A DNA stretch of 64,000 nt, from assembly GCF_003576645.1 (NCBI RefSeq), contig NC_044924.1:30759490-30823489 (forward strand). The letters run 5' to 3'. Source of the DNA: Ipomoea triloba. Lineage: Eukaryota; Streptophyta; Magnoliopsida; Solanales; Convolvulaceae. The translations under genes were made by a program, and so were the position numbers. The notes below the pieces were generated by a model. That model made no database searches. It had not been told where the DNA came from and worked only from the letters and a program-made list of their open reading frames with translations. Numbering within the stretch: position 1 is the first letter of the stretch; each line of letters begins with the position of its first letter. This document shows, one piece after another, positions 46,385-56,775 of the stretch.

Positions 46385-47510
46385 ACTAATAATTGATCCG
46401 GAATAGTAATGTCCCAATCACCTTCACTTGAATTACCAATTTCTCCATCCCCAATATTAGCAATCCACTTTGCAAATATTCTTCAATCTCTTGCACTTCA
46501 CTGTTTGATTGTAAGCCCCTAAGTCGTAGATTTTTGGTTAACCTAAAAACTTTACAGCTCCTCCAAAGATAGGAAGAATTTATACTTGCACCAACAATAT
46601 CTTGCCTCGTGCCCTTTGGTATTACTAGCAAAATTTGTCTAAAATCTCCACCAAACACCACCGTTTTACCTCCAAAGGTTATATCATAACTATTAAGATT
46701 TTTGAAACGCAACAAATCCCTCATTGTTCTATCAAGAGCTTCAAAGCAAAATTTATGCATCATTGGAGCTTCATCCCATATTATCAACTTAGTTTGCACA
46801 ATCAAATCTGCCAAACCACTACCTTGGTTGATGTTGCAAGTGGAATCTTTGTTAATTGATATCGGTATGGCAAACCGAGAATGCGCAGTTCATCCTCCTG
46901 GTAAAAGAAGAGATGTAACCCCACTTGACGCTACATTTAGCACAATATCACCGCTTGACCTTAATGCAGAAGAAAGTTCTCTCCACAAGAACGTTTTACA
47001 TGTTCCACCATATCCATATATAAAGAATAAACCTCCAGCATTATTTTGTACATCTGAAATTACCTCATCATATATTATCCGCTGCTCTTCTGTTAGTTGA
47101 CTAACCAAAACTTCATTTTCTTCCTTAAGGGCATCACGATCATATGATAATTCCTCCTGTAGCAATCTGTTTCTTGTTAAACCTACATTTTAAACATCTG
47201 GATACGGCATTGATGGAAAGTCTTTCAAACTTCTATCCATAGTGGTTAGGAGTTTCTCTATTTCTAAAAGTGCATAATTCTTTTTTTTGCCTTTCATCCA
47301 AAATCAAATCTGTTAAGTAAAATAATTATATGTATTAGTTAGTTGATAGAATAAGGAATTTCAATATTTTTTGCAAAAAAAATTCAAATTGTACAATAAA
47401 TATAATATCTAGAATTAGGGATTGTTGTCGAATATTAAATTGTGCATCATCAGACAAATGATTCCACACAACTTCCCAAACAACCTCTACTTGTGGGGCA
47501 CTGTGTACTT
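46385..47510 (-). pseudogene. Helitron PIF1-type helicase fragment (minus strand)
   Basis: Reading on the minus strand from 47510: VVWEVVWNHLSDDAQFN (about 47500-47430), an intron, then LLTTMDRSLKDFPSMPYPDV, a stop, LTRNRLLQEELSYDRDALKE, SQLTEEQRIIYDEVISDV, FFIYGYGGTCKTF, VASSGVTSLLLPGG, a TGA, TAHSRFAIPI, IIWDEAPMMHKFCFEALD, GGDFRQIL and LTKNLRLRG. The order matches the helicase of the complete Helitron at 18.4-19.5 kb, at clear divergence. Walker A has Cys in place of the last Gly (GTCKT for GTGKT), and at least two stops interrupt it. No Helitron ends were found; it is an old fragment. Confidence 0.88.
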
Positions 47511-47918
47511 GCAGCCTATACGAAACACTTTAAAGATTAGCTCTAAGACTTGTAAAATAAGTATGAAAATATTGAATACAAAATATGACTTAGAGTGTAT
47601 AACAGAATAAATGTATGTAAAGTGTTGTGTTTAAAATTCTAAAAACTTTTGTAACTTCCATGACTCAGTCTTAGCTAGCATTGTTGCAACAATCTGACCT
47701 AGAAAATCACCAAAATCGGTGATTTATGTGGTCGGCTACCTAAGCGCCCGCCAGGGTAGACTTGGCGCTCCTTAGGTGACCTAGGCACCGACTTAGTCGC
47801 GACGGACTAGGCGGTCAACGATTAGCTATTGTTCTGTTTTTTTTAATATATTATTTCTCTCAAAATGACGTCATTTTTAGCAAAAAAAAAAAAATCCTAA
47901 ATCTTTCAAATCTGTCGC
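47511..47918. other. AT-rich spacer
   Basis: No gene or terminal repeat was recognised. A GC-richer stretch at about 47730-47830 (GGCGGTCAACG, GCGCCCGCCAGG) has no clear coding frame. Confidence 0.35.
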
Positions 47919-49368
47919 TGATGAAATATCTAGTCTTTTTGGGTGAGTGGATGTGTAAGAAGGTATCATTACACCGGAAATCATTCTCACAAAGATTGGC
48001 GATAGGAGTAGAGCTTTAGCGTTCCAAGCATAAGATACTAATGTTTTTTTTTAAAACCAAATACTAATGCTAGTTCCTCATGGAAATCTAGCCAAACCGA
48101 AGGGTTGATTTGGATACAAACATAATATCAAACAACACATTATAATGAAAACAAGTGATATGAAAATGGAGGTAGATAGGAACTAAAGGTAGGTCTAGAT
48201 AGAGAAACCAAATTGGGGATCAAAAGATGATAGATGTCATATAACAATAGGGTAGCCTTTCTCAAGGTCATCCCACACTCCTAGAACATTCAAGGACATT
48301 CTCATGACTCAAGAATGTCTAAGAGGCATTTCATCAAACACTTGTGTTTTTAACATCATGCACTCCCCTTTTCTCAAAGGTGAAGCATGGTTGATCAACT
48401 CCTTGAACTTAGACTAGGTTGTCACTCCTTAATCGGGACTCAGATAATCATGTCAATGAACAACATCAAAGTCATGCCTCAAATTTCCTTAACCAATTCA
48501 AAATCAACCATCAAATACCTAGCCTACATCCCTACCTCCCTCCAAGGAAAACTAATTACACATAAGCATAATAAAAATAACACTAGATTCATAATCAACA
48601 AGGAATTCCATAACAAACACAAGATAAAGATCAAAGCAATTAAACAAGAAAGTAAATTGCTAGGAATGAAATAAAGAGAATAAGAACTTATCTACTGAAA
48701 ATGGATATGAAATCTTTTAAATCAAAGTTTAAATGCTTTAATCCAAGCTTCCAAAATGTTTATTAGGAACCTAAATATAAGCCTAATCTAACCTAAAAAT
48801 ATCAAAGAAAATGAAAGAGAGAAGCTAGGGTTCTAAAATGGGTCAGAACTGAGTTGAAATGGCTGAAAACGGGGTTAAATACAAGCAAGGAAGGTTGGCC
48901 ACGGGTGTGGCTGCACCCATGGCCAGAAAACGAAGGCACATTGCCCAGTGGGCACGGGTGTGGCCAGACCCGTGACCAGCAGGCAGTGTACACTTTACAC
49001 GCATTGTTCGTCTTCTAGGTTATTTTTCACCCCTGAATCCTTTGAGTTAGCGTTTGTGGTCTTCATCAAAGTTGTAGTCCACTGTGGACGAATTGCGTGA
49101 GAATTTCAACTTCTTGCTCTTTTGTTCCAATTTTGCCTTTGTTTGTCCAAATGACCAAGACCATTAAAAACACCATCTTTATAGCTTCTCATTGACTCTA
49201 CATGTATCCTAAATGCTCCAAAAATCATTCAATTCATCTAAATCACCAATAATTGGGGCTAAACACACAAATGAATCAAATTAAAACATTTTGGGCAAAA
49301 TTATAACAAATGACAATAAAAATAAGCTTAAATGCAAGGTGAAAACATAAACATTTTGATATTTATCA
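47919..49368 (-). mobile_element. Solo LTR, copy 1 (1.45 kb)
   Basis: On the minus strand it starts TGATAAATATCAAAATG (49368) and ends TTCATCA (47919), with TG...CA borders. The flanks GTCGC and ATCGC are a probable 5-bp target duplication with one change. It is homologous along its length to 56488-58870. No tRNA primer site, polypurine tract or pol gene lies next to it, so it is a recombined solo LTR, probably of a Ty3/gypsy-type element. The frames inside are not genes. Confidence 0.82.
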
Positions 49369-49803
49369 ATCGCAAACCCAAAAAATGTTTTTTAAAAAAA
49401 ATATCAAAATCATCTTCTTTAATATTGATACTTAGTGGGTTGTGACTTTGTGAAATTGTATTTTGATTATTTAAATCTTTATAAAATTTACAATTCTATT
49501 TGTATTTTAGGTTAATATTTAATATTTTAGTATATTGACTATTAAAGTATTAAATAGTTTATAATTATCAAATGTTAACAAAATTTTAAAAATTTTAAAT
49601 CTAAATCGTAAATGTTAAACCCTAAGCAGTAGTGACCTCCTAAACGAAATAAAACAAAAAACTCAGTCATAAACTATAAAATCTAAACCCTAAATGCAAT
49701 GCATTTTCCCATTTTTGCACGTGTAATTTTTAATAATAAATGTGCAATGTGTTAATACTAATTAAATGAGCATTCCTAAAAAATTCTGAGAAGGGTAGAT
49801 TTT
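49369..49803. other. AT-rich spacer
   Basis: Short TTTAGGTTTA-like and AAACCCTAA-like motifs near 49615-49690 (AACCCTAAGC, ACCCTAAATG) look like scattered, degenerate telomere-type words and not an array. No gene. Confidence 0.35.
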
Positions 49804-50540
49804 CACTACAAGAAAAATGCTCATAGGCAACGGTTTTTAACCGTTGTCTATGAGGTAAAATTTCTGTTGTTGAAGCCGGTGTTGTTGTAAGTCCCGCGCA
49901 AAGACAACGGTTTTTGAGAAAAGACAACGGTTAAAAGCCGTTGTCTATTGAGTGTTGTTGAAGCCGGTGTTGTTGAAAGTCCTGTACATAAACAACGGTT
50001 TTTAACCGTTGTCTATTAAGTGTTGTTGAAGCCGGTGTTGTTGTAAGTCCAAAACCGTTGTCTTTTCTAGAAAAGACAACGGGTTTTAACCATTGTCTAT
50101 TATTAAGTGTTGTTAAAGTCGGTGTTGTTGTAAGTCCCACGCAAAGACAACAATTTTTAACCGTTGTCTATTCTAAAAAAAACAACGGTTAATGGTTAAA
50201 AACCATTGTTTATTTAGTGTCATTGCTTCCTTCCTTCTTTTTTTTTTTTTTCATTTTGTTTTTGTTTTAATTTTGATTTTGATTTTTATTTATATAAATA
50301 CTATTATTAGAGTTAATTCTATTTTTGATCCTAGATTTATTGACGATAGTTCACTTTTAGTTTTTTTTTAAGAGAGCATTCACTTTTAGTCCTAGTATGA
50401 TTGTGACATGATGACTATTTTTGGTCATCTATCAATAAAATAGTCTAAATGTCGTTAAATACAAATGTATTTTGATTTTTAATTGTGATTTTTTTAAAAA
50501 TAAGCATAATAAATATAGTGGGTCAACCTATTACACTACG

Positions 50541-50631
<91 letters not shown>

Positions 50632-51640
50632 GCTGTTGTATACCTATCTAGGTCATTTTACATGTTAATCGCTAACCTAAACAACTAATTTTACCAAATA
50701 TTATTTTACAAAACGTTAATAAAATTCGCTGGTCAAACCCGTTAATACAATATAGTAGTTAAATAAAACCGTTGTCTAAATAAAACACGGGTGCACAAAG
50801 ACAACGTTTTTAATAAACCGTTGTCTTTGAAGTGTCATCTATTCAAGTGTGTTTAAAGACAACACACAAATGACAACGGTTAAATGAAACCGTTGTCTAA
50901 ATAAACAAAATGGTGCACAAAGACAACGGCTTTAATAAACCGTTGTCTTTGAAGTGGTGTCTATTAAAGTGTGCTTAAAGACAACACACATAACGACAAC
51001 GGTTAAATAAAATCGTTGTATTTTTTTAAAAAAATAAACGTGCAAAGACAACAGTTTTAAAAAATCGTTGTCTTTGTAGTGTCGTGTATTCAAGTGCACT
51101 TAAACACAACACACCAACGACAACAGTTACATAAAACTGTTGTCTAATTAAAAAATGGGATGCACATAGACAACGGTTTTAAAAAACTGTTGTCTTTGAA
51201 GTGTTGTCTATTAAAGTGTGCTTAAAGACAACACACAAATGACAACGGTTAAATAAAACTGTTGTCCATTTTAAAAAAAAATAAACGCGCAAAGACAACG
51301 GTTTTAAAAACCGTTGTCTTTGTAGTGTTGTGTATTCAAGTGTACTTAAAGACAACACACCAATGACAACGATTACATAAAACCGTTGTCTTTTATTTAA
51401 AAAAATGCACATAGACAACGGTTTTTAAAAATCGTTGTCTTTGCGGTGTTGTCATTGGACAAAATGCACAAAGACAATACACTAAAGACAACGGTTCGGT
51501 AAAAACCGTTGTCTTTAATAAAAGTGTTGCGTCAAAGACAACGGTTTTGTCCAAAACTATTGTCTTTTATACAAAAGACAACACTTTTGTCAAAAACTGT
51601 TATCTTTTTAGTGTTATTTATGCGCATTTTTCTTGTAGTG
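49804..51640. mobile_element. Small non-autonomous CACTA element made of palindromic repeats
   Basis: The ends are CACTACAAGAAAAATG (49804) and GCATTTTTCTTGTAGTG (to 51640), with the TTT target duplication at 49801-49803 and 51641-51643. Nearly the whole element consists of AAAGACAACGGTTTT and its complement AAAACCGTTGTCTTT in both orientations, many forming palindromes such as GACAACGG-(AT spacer)-CCGTTGTC. A (TTA)n/(TTG)n microsatellite lies at 50540-50632. It has no coding capacity. The repeats are probably transposase-binding sites. Confidence 0.93.
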
Positions 51641-51711
51641 TTTATTATTCTAGATTGCATCGTAAAGTGAGTAATAATTACAAAAATGCCACCATATTTT
51701 TTTTAAAAAAA

Positions 51712-51895
51712 TATTTGGTCTGATCCGTGCAATTTCTTTTAGATGTAAGACTGAGATTGATTCTTAGTTTTTTTTTTTTTTTCTAAGAACTTGTTCTCAT
51801 TTGATAGAGAACAAGTCCTTAAAGAGAAAATTAAAAATTAATCAATCTCATCTTTACATCTTAAAAAAATGGACGGATTAGATCGAATTAAAAAA
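51712..51895. mobile_element. Small foldback MITE
   Basis: GATGTAAGACTGAGATTGAT near 51741 is mirrored by ATCAATCTCATCTTTACATC near 51840. GATCCGTGCAATTT on the left is mirrored by AAATGGACGGATTAGATC on the right, and AGAACTTGTTCTC pairs with GAGAACAAGTCC in the middle. Non-coding. Confidence 0.65.
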
Positions 51896-51965
51896 ATACA
51901 GGCGATATTAATTATCACCAACTTTTCTACGTTGGCAGGAATTTGATTACAAGGAATCGGTTTGT

Positions 51966-53331
51966 CCCATTTCTCAACAAAATAAAAGGTTTGATCTTGA
52001 TTTTCTGCATAAGACTTCAGATTGTGATTGTCATGTGGTGTAAATATTGGTATGTTATCTCTTTTTACTCCATGCTTCCATTATTGTTTTAGAATAAGGG
52101 TGTAAACAAATTATTGAGAACAATTCCTTTTAGGGCGGATAAACATGTTGAGATGGGTAAGAAGAATAGGCCGCAAGACCTGTTTAATCTTCCCAATAGA
52201 AGTTTCTCATTTAGTAGGGTAGTAAAATTTGATAGCAATTAAGGTCCATGTTTACTCTTTAGTGAACCTCATAACTGTTGGACGCTTCTAGTAGTAATAC
52301 TAACAAGCATTGCCATTGCACTTCCAAACATATATTCCAAGTCAGGATGCTCATTTGTTGGTTAATTAAGTGTGTTGGTGAAGGTCTCCACTATGCAAGC
52401 CTTATAGATGTTTTAACTTGGATTAGAAATGTGGGTTGAAAAGCATTAAAAATGCAGCAGATGTTGTGTACACAGTACAAGTGGGATGGAGTTGTGCTTA
52501 ACAATAAGTGGCTGGACATGGATCTTGAAGGAAAAACTGAAAATTTTGTTAAAGAGATTATTAAGTTCTTGCTAATGTTGCTGAAAGGATTGTCATGAAG
52601 TTCGAGTCCACAAAAAACATAATTATAGTAGAAAATCCTCTTCATTGGCTTGCAAATAATGTTTTAACAGCTAATTCAATGTACAGAATTAGCTAAACCG
52701 TTCTGTTATGGTACGAAATTCGTGAATACCAAGCTGAAGAGATGTTTTCAAAAGCAGGGTCAAATTTTAGGGCGTGCAAGATGTGCAACCGCACAAGGCC
52801 CCAAAATTTTGGGGCCCCTCTAGTTCAGCCTTGGCCTAATAGTTAGTATATGTATTTGTGATTATATTGGTCCAAAATTAGATTTTTTACATTTTTCTCT
52901 TTGCAATTTTTTTTCAATTCATAGTTTATTTATACTTTAATAGCGCCTCACTTAGTTACTATCATAGGGCCCGCAAATAAAAAAACTGGCCTTTTCAAAA
53001 GTTAAGATGCATGATTGCAAATATATTGGCAGCTTGTCTTATCAATTTGCCACATATGATAGCTACCAAGTGCAAATGCTATGCCATTGAGGAGAGAGAA
53101 AAGTGTTCGTGCTGCAACTATCATTCTTGAAGAAACTGAAGATATTCTGAAACATTTCGCCGAGCATAAGCTTTCAAGTCTTACTCCCAATAAACCATTG
53201 TGCATTGAGGAGTGACAGCAGTGGATGGAGAGACAAGATCTAGCTAACAGTTTCAACTTCTGCAGCAATTAATGAAACACCCTCCGCTGTAGAGTCCACT
53301 GAGGGTGTAGTTGTTCAAATTCAGTCTTGAT
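51966..53331 (+). pseudogene. Family member E, heavily degraded 3' half
   Basis: Homology starts around the eighth membrane segment (CTCAACAAAATAAAAGG; then LTFC-like and MWCK-like codons) and runs to the C-terminus (ERQD, PSAVESTEGVVVQIQS, stop at 53329-53331). Many frameshifts and stops are present, and the N-terminal half is absent. A 237-bp element (52755-52991) interrupts the conserved EELFRKL region. The tail is the closest match to the inverted fragments at 29767 and 53412. It is not able to make a protein. Confidence 0.88.
52755..52991. mobile_element. 237-bp insertion in pseudogene E with 10-bp target duplication
   Basis: TTTTCAAAAG occurs exactly at both borders (52745-52754 and 52992-53001), and removing the insert restores the family sequence. 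The element begins CAGGGTCAAATTTTAGGG, holds GTGCAACCGCACAAGGCCCC, and ends AAAAACTGGCC. The CAGGG start resembles hAT ends, but the duplication length fits Mutator-like elements better, so the superfamily is left open. Confidence 0.85.
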
Positions 53332-53411
53332 TTATATGTGTAATACTCATGTGTGCTTTCATACTTAGATGATACTTTCAAATGTAGAATTGATTTATAT
53401 GTGTGTTTCTC

Positions 53412-53525
53412 TCGGTAGGGTCAACCGTTGGAGGGTATTTCATTGATTGTTGCAAAAACTGAAACTATTGGATCTTGTCTCTCCACCCACTGGCGCCACT
53501 CATCAATGCACAATAGGGATAGCTA
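53412..53525 (-). pseudogene. Inverted C-terminal fragment of a family member, upstream of gene F
   Basis: On the minus strand it encodes LLCIDEWRQWVERQDPIV, VSVFATINEIPSNG, then a stop. It faces pseudogene E tail-to-tail with about 80 bp between them and is the counterpart of 29767-29905. The Trp codon missing in the gene C copy is intact here. Confidence 0.82.
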
Positions 53526-53628
53526 ATTAGCTTATTGTGCAGTAAACTCAATGTAATAACATGTAAAATTTAATTTTTAAAAAATAATTAAAAAACAATT
53601 TTAAACTAAAATAAACTGATTGCCGGAA

Positions 53629-53659
53629 TGCCGGCTTCTCCTTTGAGGAGAAGCCGGCA
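53629..53659. repeat. Hairpin upstream of gene F, loop in reversed form
   Basis: Arm TGCCGGCTTCTCCT, loop TTG, and complement. The upstream hairpins of A and C have loop CAA, so the F copy has the complementary loop. GATTGCCGGAA precedes it. Confidence 0.8.
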
Positions 53660-53818
53660 ATCCGGCCTCTCCGTGGAAAATAAGCCACGTGTATATATGA
53701 ATGAATGTTGGTCGAAAATAAGCCAATGCACTGGCCTATATATATTCATATATTCATATTCCATCTATTGTACTTAAACTACCATACAGCCCGGAATTGA
53801 AAACTTAGTTTAATCGAA
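53660..53818 (+). promoter_or_regulatory. Probable core promoter and leader of gene F
   Basis: CCACGTGT (about 53685) and TATATATATT (about 53737) match the arrangement upstream of gene C. The leader ends CTTAGTTTAATCGAAATGAG at the start codon. Confidence 0.55.
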
Positions 53819-56149
53819 ATGAGTTACAAGCCTTACTACCCACCGCCACCGGAATGTTACCGGGGTGAAGATTCTCCGATGCCAATTATAGGCGTTTATA
53901 TAGCAGCTGCCTCTCTGCTCTGTTCCATTGCAATGTTCTTAAACTCATGTTTCACTTTCATTAACTCCTTTCCCAACTTTAATGTCCGTTTCTCCGGCAA
54001 TTTCTTCCCTCTCAATGCAACTTGGTTGACACTATTAGCTGTGGCTACCAAGCTCGCAACTGATCTCACAACTCCCAAGTTGTCTTACCTAGATAACCAG
54101 GCCAAAATTATGAACACAGTTTTCTTAACTGTGGCGATGAGTAATTTTTTCACCCATCTGGGCTCTATGAATAACGCAGATATTCTAACCAACCTCACCG
54201 CTTTGAGCATATTGGTGATCACCGTGATTGTCGATTTATGCCTCCAACTAAGTTTCCGTGTGTTTGGTTCCCTTTCATTGGTAATCCTCTTCCAAATTGC
54301 TTTGTTGTTCTGCACGTGGATAACAATTGTGTGTACGGGTCTAGCAGTTCCAGCAATTAAGAAACGCGCAGAATCAAAGTATCAGAAGCTAGCAGCTTCA
54401 GATGAGAGGCAGATGGAAGCTGGGCAACAACATTATAGCGTTGAAGAGCTGAGATTGAGCATTACAAAGTATTGGGTGATGGCAGCATCTGGTAGCCCCC
54501 AGCTTCTGATGAAAAGGTTGGTCACCTTCGTTTATACCAATATCATCTGCCTATTTTCTGCATGTATTTCACTCGTATCATTTATTAATGGGGTGAGGAC
54601 CGATTTTTACTCGGAGTGTGGACCAAAGGAATCTGAATATAAGTGGTCGGTCAGCTTCATTTTACTTTCACAATGTTATGCCACGTTACCAACTATGGTC
54701 ATAGCTATAATCTTCATGATTAGTGTGGTTAGTTACAAGTATGAGAACAATGGGATCAGAATCAGTAGAGAAGAAGTTACAATTGAGTCTTACTGGACTG
54801 AAAAATTGGTTGAGTGGAGGCAGCGACCAATACCTATAAAGTTTAAGAGAAACACACTGAAAAAACTTATTCACAACATAAAATCTTTGATTTTGACTTT
54901 TTGCATACTAATTCAGATTGTGAATATAATGTTGTGTAAGTTTTCTAGTGTTATCTCTTTTTACTTGGTGCTTCCATTAGTACTTTTAATTAATGCTTTA
55001 GGCAAATTAATTAATCATTATTTAGGCAAATTGTTACGCAAAAAGGAAGTTTCAGAGGTAGATCGCCTCAATTGCTTTGTAATACTACTTGAAGGAGAAA
55101 AACAATTCCCAAAAAAATTATTGAGAGGGATTATTAATAGGTTGGATAAACTTGTTGAGATGGGTAAGAAGCAACAACCAAAACACCTATTTAATCTTCT
55201 CGACAGTGAAAGTTTCTCCTTTGCTGGCGTGGTAAACTTTGATAGCAATCGAGTTCCAAGTCTGTTGTCTGGTGAACCTCCTAATTGTTGGACACTTCCG
55301 GTGGTGACACTAACAAGCATCGCCATTGCAATTCCAAACATCGCAAGTCGACATGTTGATTGGTTGGTAAGCAGTGCTAATGAAGGCCTCCGCTATGCAA
55401 GCCTCATAGATGTCTTGGATAGAAAATGTGGGTTGAAAAGTATTAAAAATGCAGCAGATGTTGTGTGGGTGGGAGTTGAGCTTCATAGGAAGTGGTTAGA
55501 CATGGATCTTAAAAGAAAAACTGGAGAAATAAGTTCTGTTAAGGATATTATTCAAGATCTTAATGATGTATCTGAAAGGATTGTTATGGAGTTTAGCTCT
55601 AAGGAGAACATAATGATAGTGGAAAATCCACTATATTGGCCTGCGAATGTTTTAGCTGCAAATTCAATGTACAGAATTACTCGAACCATTCTGCTATACT
55701 ATGAAGATGGTGAGTGCCAAGCTGAAGAGTTTCTGCTATACTATGAAGATGGTGAGTGCCAAGCTGAAGAGTTGTTTAGGAAGTTAATTTGCATGATTGC
55801 AAACATATTGGCTGCTTGTCTTACAAATTTGCCGCATATGATATATACTAAGTGCATATGTCTTACAAATTTGCCGCATATGATATATACTAAGTGCATA
55901 AGCAGTGCAATTGAGGAAAGACTAGAAAGTGTTCGAGATGCAGCTATAATTTTCGGGGAAACAGAAGATATTCTAAAATTGTTTGGAGAGCGTAAACTTT
56001 CAAGCACTGGTCCTAGTCAACCATTATGCATTGATGAATGGCGTGGATGGATTGAGCAACAAGCAACAACAATTTCATCTTCTGCAACATGCAATGGAGC
56101 ATCCTATGTAGAGTCCAATGAACATGTGGTTCTTCAAATGCATGCTTGA
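53819..56149 (+). CDS. Family member F, multi-pass membrane protein (776 aa as assembled), function unknown
   Basis: Open intronless frame, start MSYKPYYPPPPECYRG, a proline-rich N-terminus unlike A and C. It then follows C closely: membrane segments about 24-47, 64-83, 100-118, 122-146, 155-180, 235-256, 285-310 and 362-408, and a predicted cytosolic half with LLEGEKQFPKKLLRGI, PPNCWTLPVVTLTSIAIAIP and NPLYWPANVLAANSMYR. The outside loop (VSFINGVRTDFYSECGPK) differs from C. Two in-frame 42-bp tandem duplications repeat LLYYEDGECQAEEF (units at 55691 and 55733) and a TNLPHMIYTKCI segment (55817 and 55859). Without them the protein is 748 aa, the family length, so the extra 28 residues are probably not real. 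Probably a working gene. Confidence 0.88.
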   Translation: MSYKPYYPPPPECYRGEDSPMPIIGVYIAAASLLCSIAMFLNSCFTFINSFPNFNVRFSGNFFPLNATWLTLLAVATKLATDLTTPKLSYLDNQAKIMNTVFLTVAMSNFFTHLGSMNNADILTNLTALSILVITVIVDLCLQLSFRVFGSLSLVILFQIALLFCTWITIVCTGLAVPAIKKRAESKYQKLAASDERQMEAGQQHYSVEELRLSITKYWVMAASGSPQLLMKRLVTFVYTNIICLFSACISLVSFINGVRTDFYSECGPKESEYKWSVSFILLSQCYATLPTMVIAIIFMISVVSYKYENNGIRISREEVTIESYWTEKLVEWRQRPIPIKFKRNTLKKLIHNIKSLILTFCILIQIVNIMLCKFSSVISFYLVLPLVLLINALGKLINHYLGKLLRKKEVSEVDRLNCFVILLEGEKQFPKKLLRGIINRLDKLVEMGKKQQPKHLFNLLDSESFSFAGVVNFDSNRVPSLLSGEPPNCWTLPVVTLTSIAIAIPNIASRHVDWLVSSANEGLRYASLIDVLDRKCGLKSIKNAADVVWVGVELHRKWLDMDLKRKTGEISSVKDIIQDLNDVSERIVMEFSSKENIMIVENPLYWPANVLAANSMYRITRTILLYYEDGECQAEEFLLYYEDGECQAEELFRKLICMIANILAACLTNLPHMIYTKCICLTNLPHMIYTKCISSAIEERLESVRDAAIIFGETEDILKLFGERKLSSTGPSQPLCIDEWRGWIEQQATTISSSATCNGASYVESNEHVVLQMHA

Positions 56150-56487
56150 TTTATACATGTCATATGTGTAATTGATTCTTATGTATGTGTGCTTTCTTAA
56201 GTATATGTTACTTCAAATTTAGACTTGATTTGTTTGTGGTTTTATTATGTATGATTCGTCGTGTCGGATAATGTATAGTTGATTATAATATAATTTTCAT
56301 TTAAGATCAATTTATAATGTAAGGAATATTATATGCTGTAGTGTTGGGTTGTGCTTTTGTTAGATACCTTTTAAGTACATCATCATCCTCTCTCAGTACA
56401 TCAATGCCTCCATTTGTATAATCACATCCTAGTCCCATAGTGAATTGGTGACTTCAAACTTTGATAAAAGTGTGTTTTTATCAAAAC
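56150..56487 (+). other. 3' flank of gene F, shared with A and C
   Basis: Same order of words as after A and C (TTTATACATGTCATATGTG, GTAAGGAATATTATATG, AATCACATCCTAGT), to about 56460. The solo LTR then starts after AAAAC. Confidence 0.65.
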
Positions 56488-56775
56488 TGATGAAGTAGTC
56501 GTTTGGGTGAGTGGATGTATAGGAGGGTATCCTTACACCGGATATCGTTCTCACAAGGATTGGCGATAGGAGTAGAGCTTTAGTGTTCCAAGCATAAGAT
56601 ACTAATGTTCCTCATGGAAATCTAGCCAAACCGAAGTGTTGATTTGGATACAAACACAATATCAAACAACACACTATAATGAAAACAAATAATAAGAAAG
56701 GTGAGGTAGATAAGAACTAAAGGTAGGTCAAGATAGTGAAACCAAATTGGGGACCAAAAGATGATAGATGCCAAG

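Noticed and set aside
49615..49690. AAACCCTAA-like words as an internal telomere array
   Set aside because: Only a few isolated, degenerate words are present; no tandem run.
49804..51640. Regularly repeated palindromes that resemble a CRISPR array
   Set aside because: This is plant DNA. The units occur in both orientations at irregular spacing, and the whole is bounded by CACTA ends with a TTT target duplication.
55691..55900. In-frame repeats in gene F as a real domain duplication
   Set aside because: Both have the same 42-bp period seen in unrelated sequence, and removing them restores the family length.
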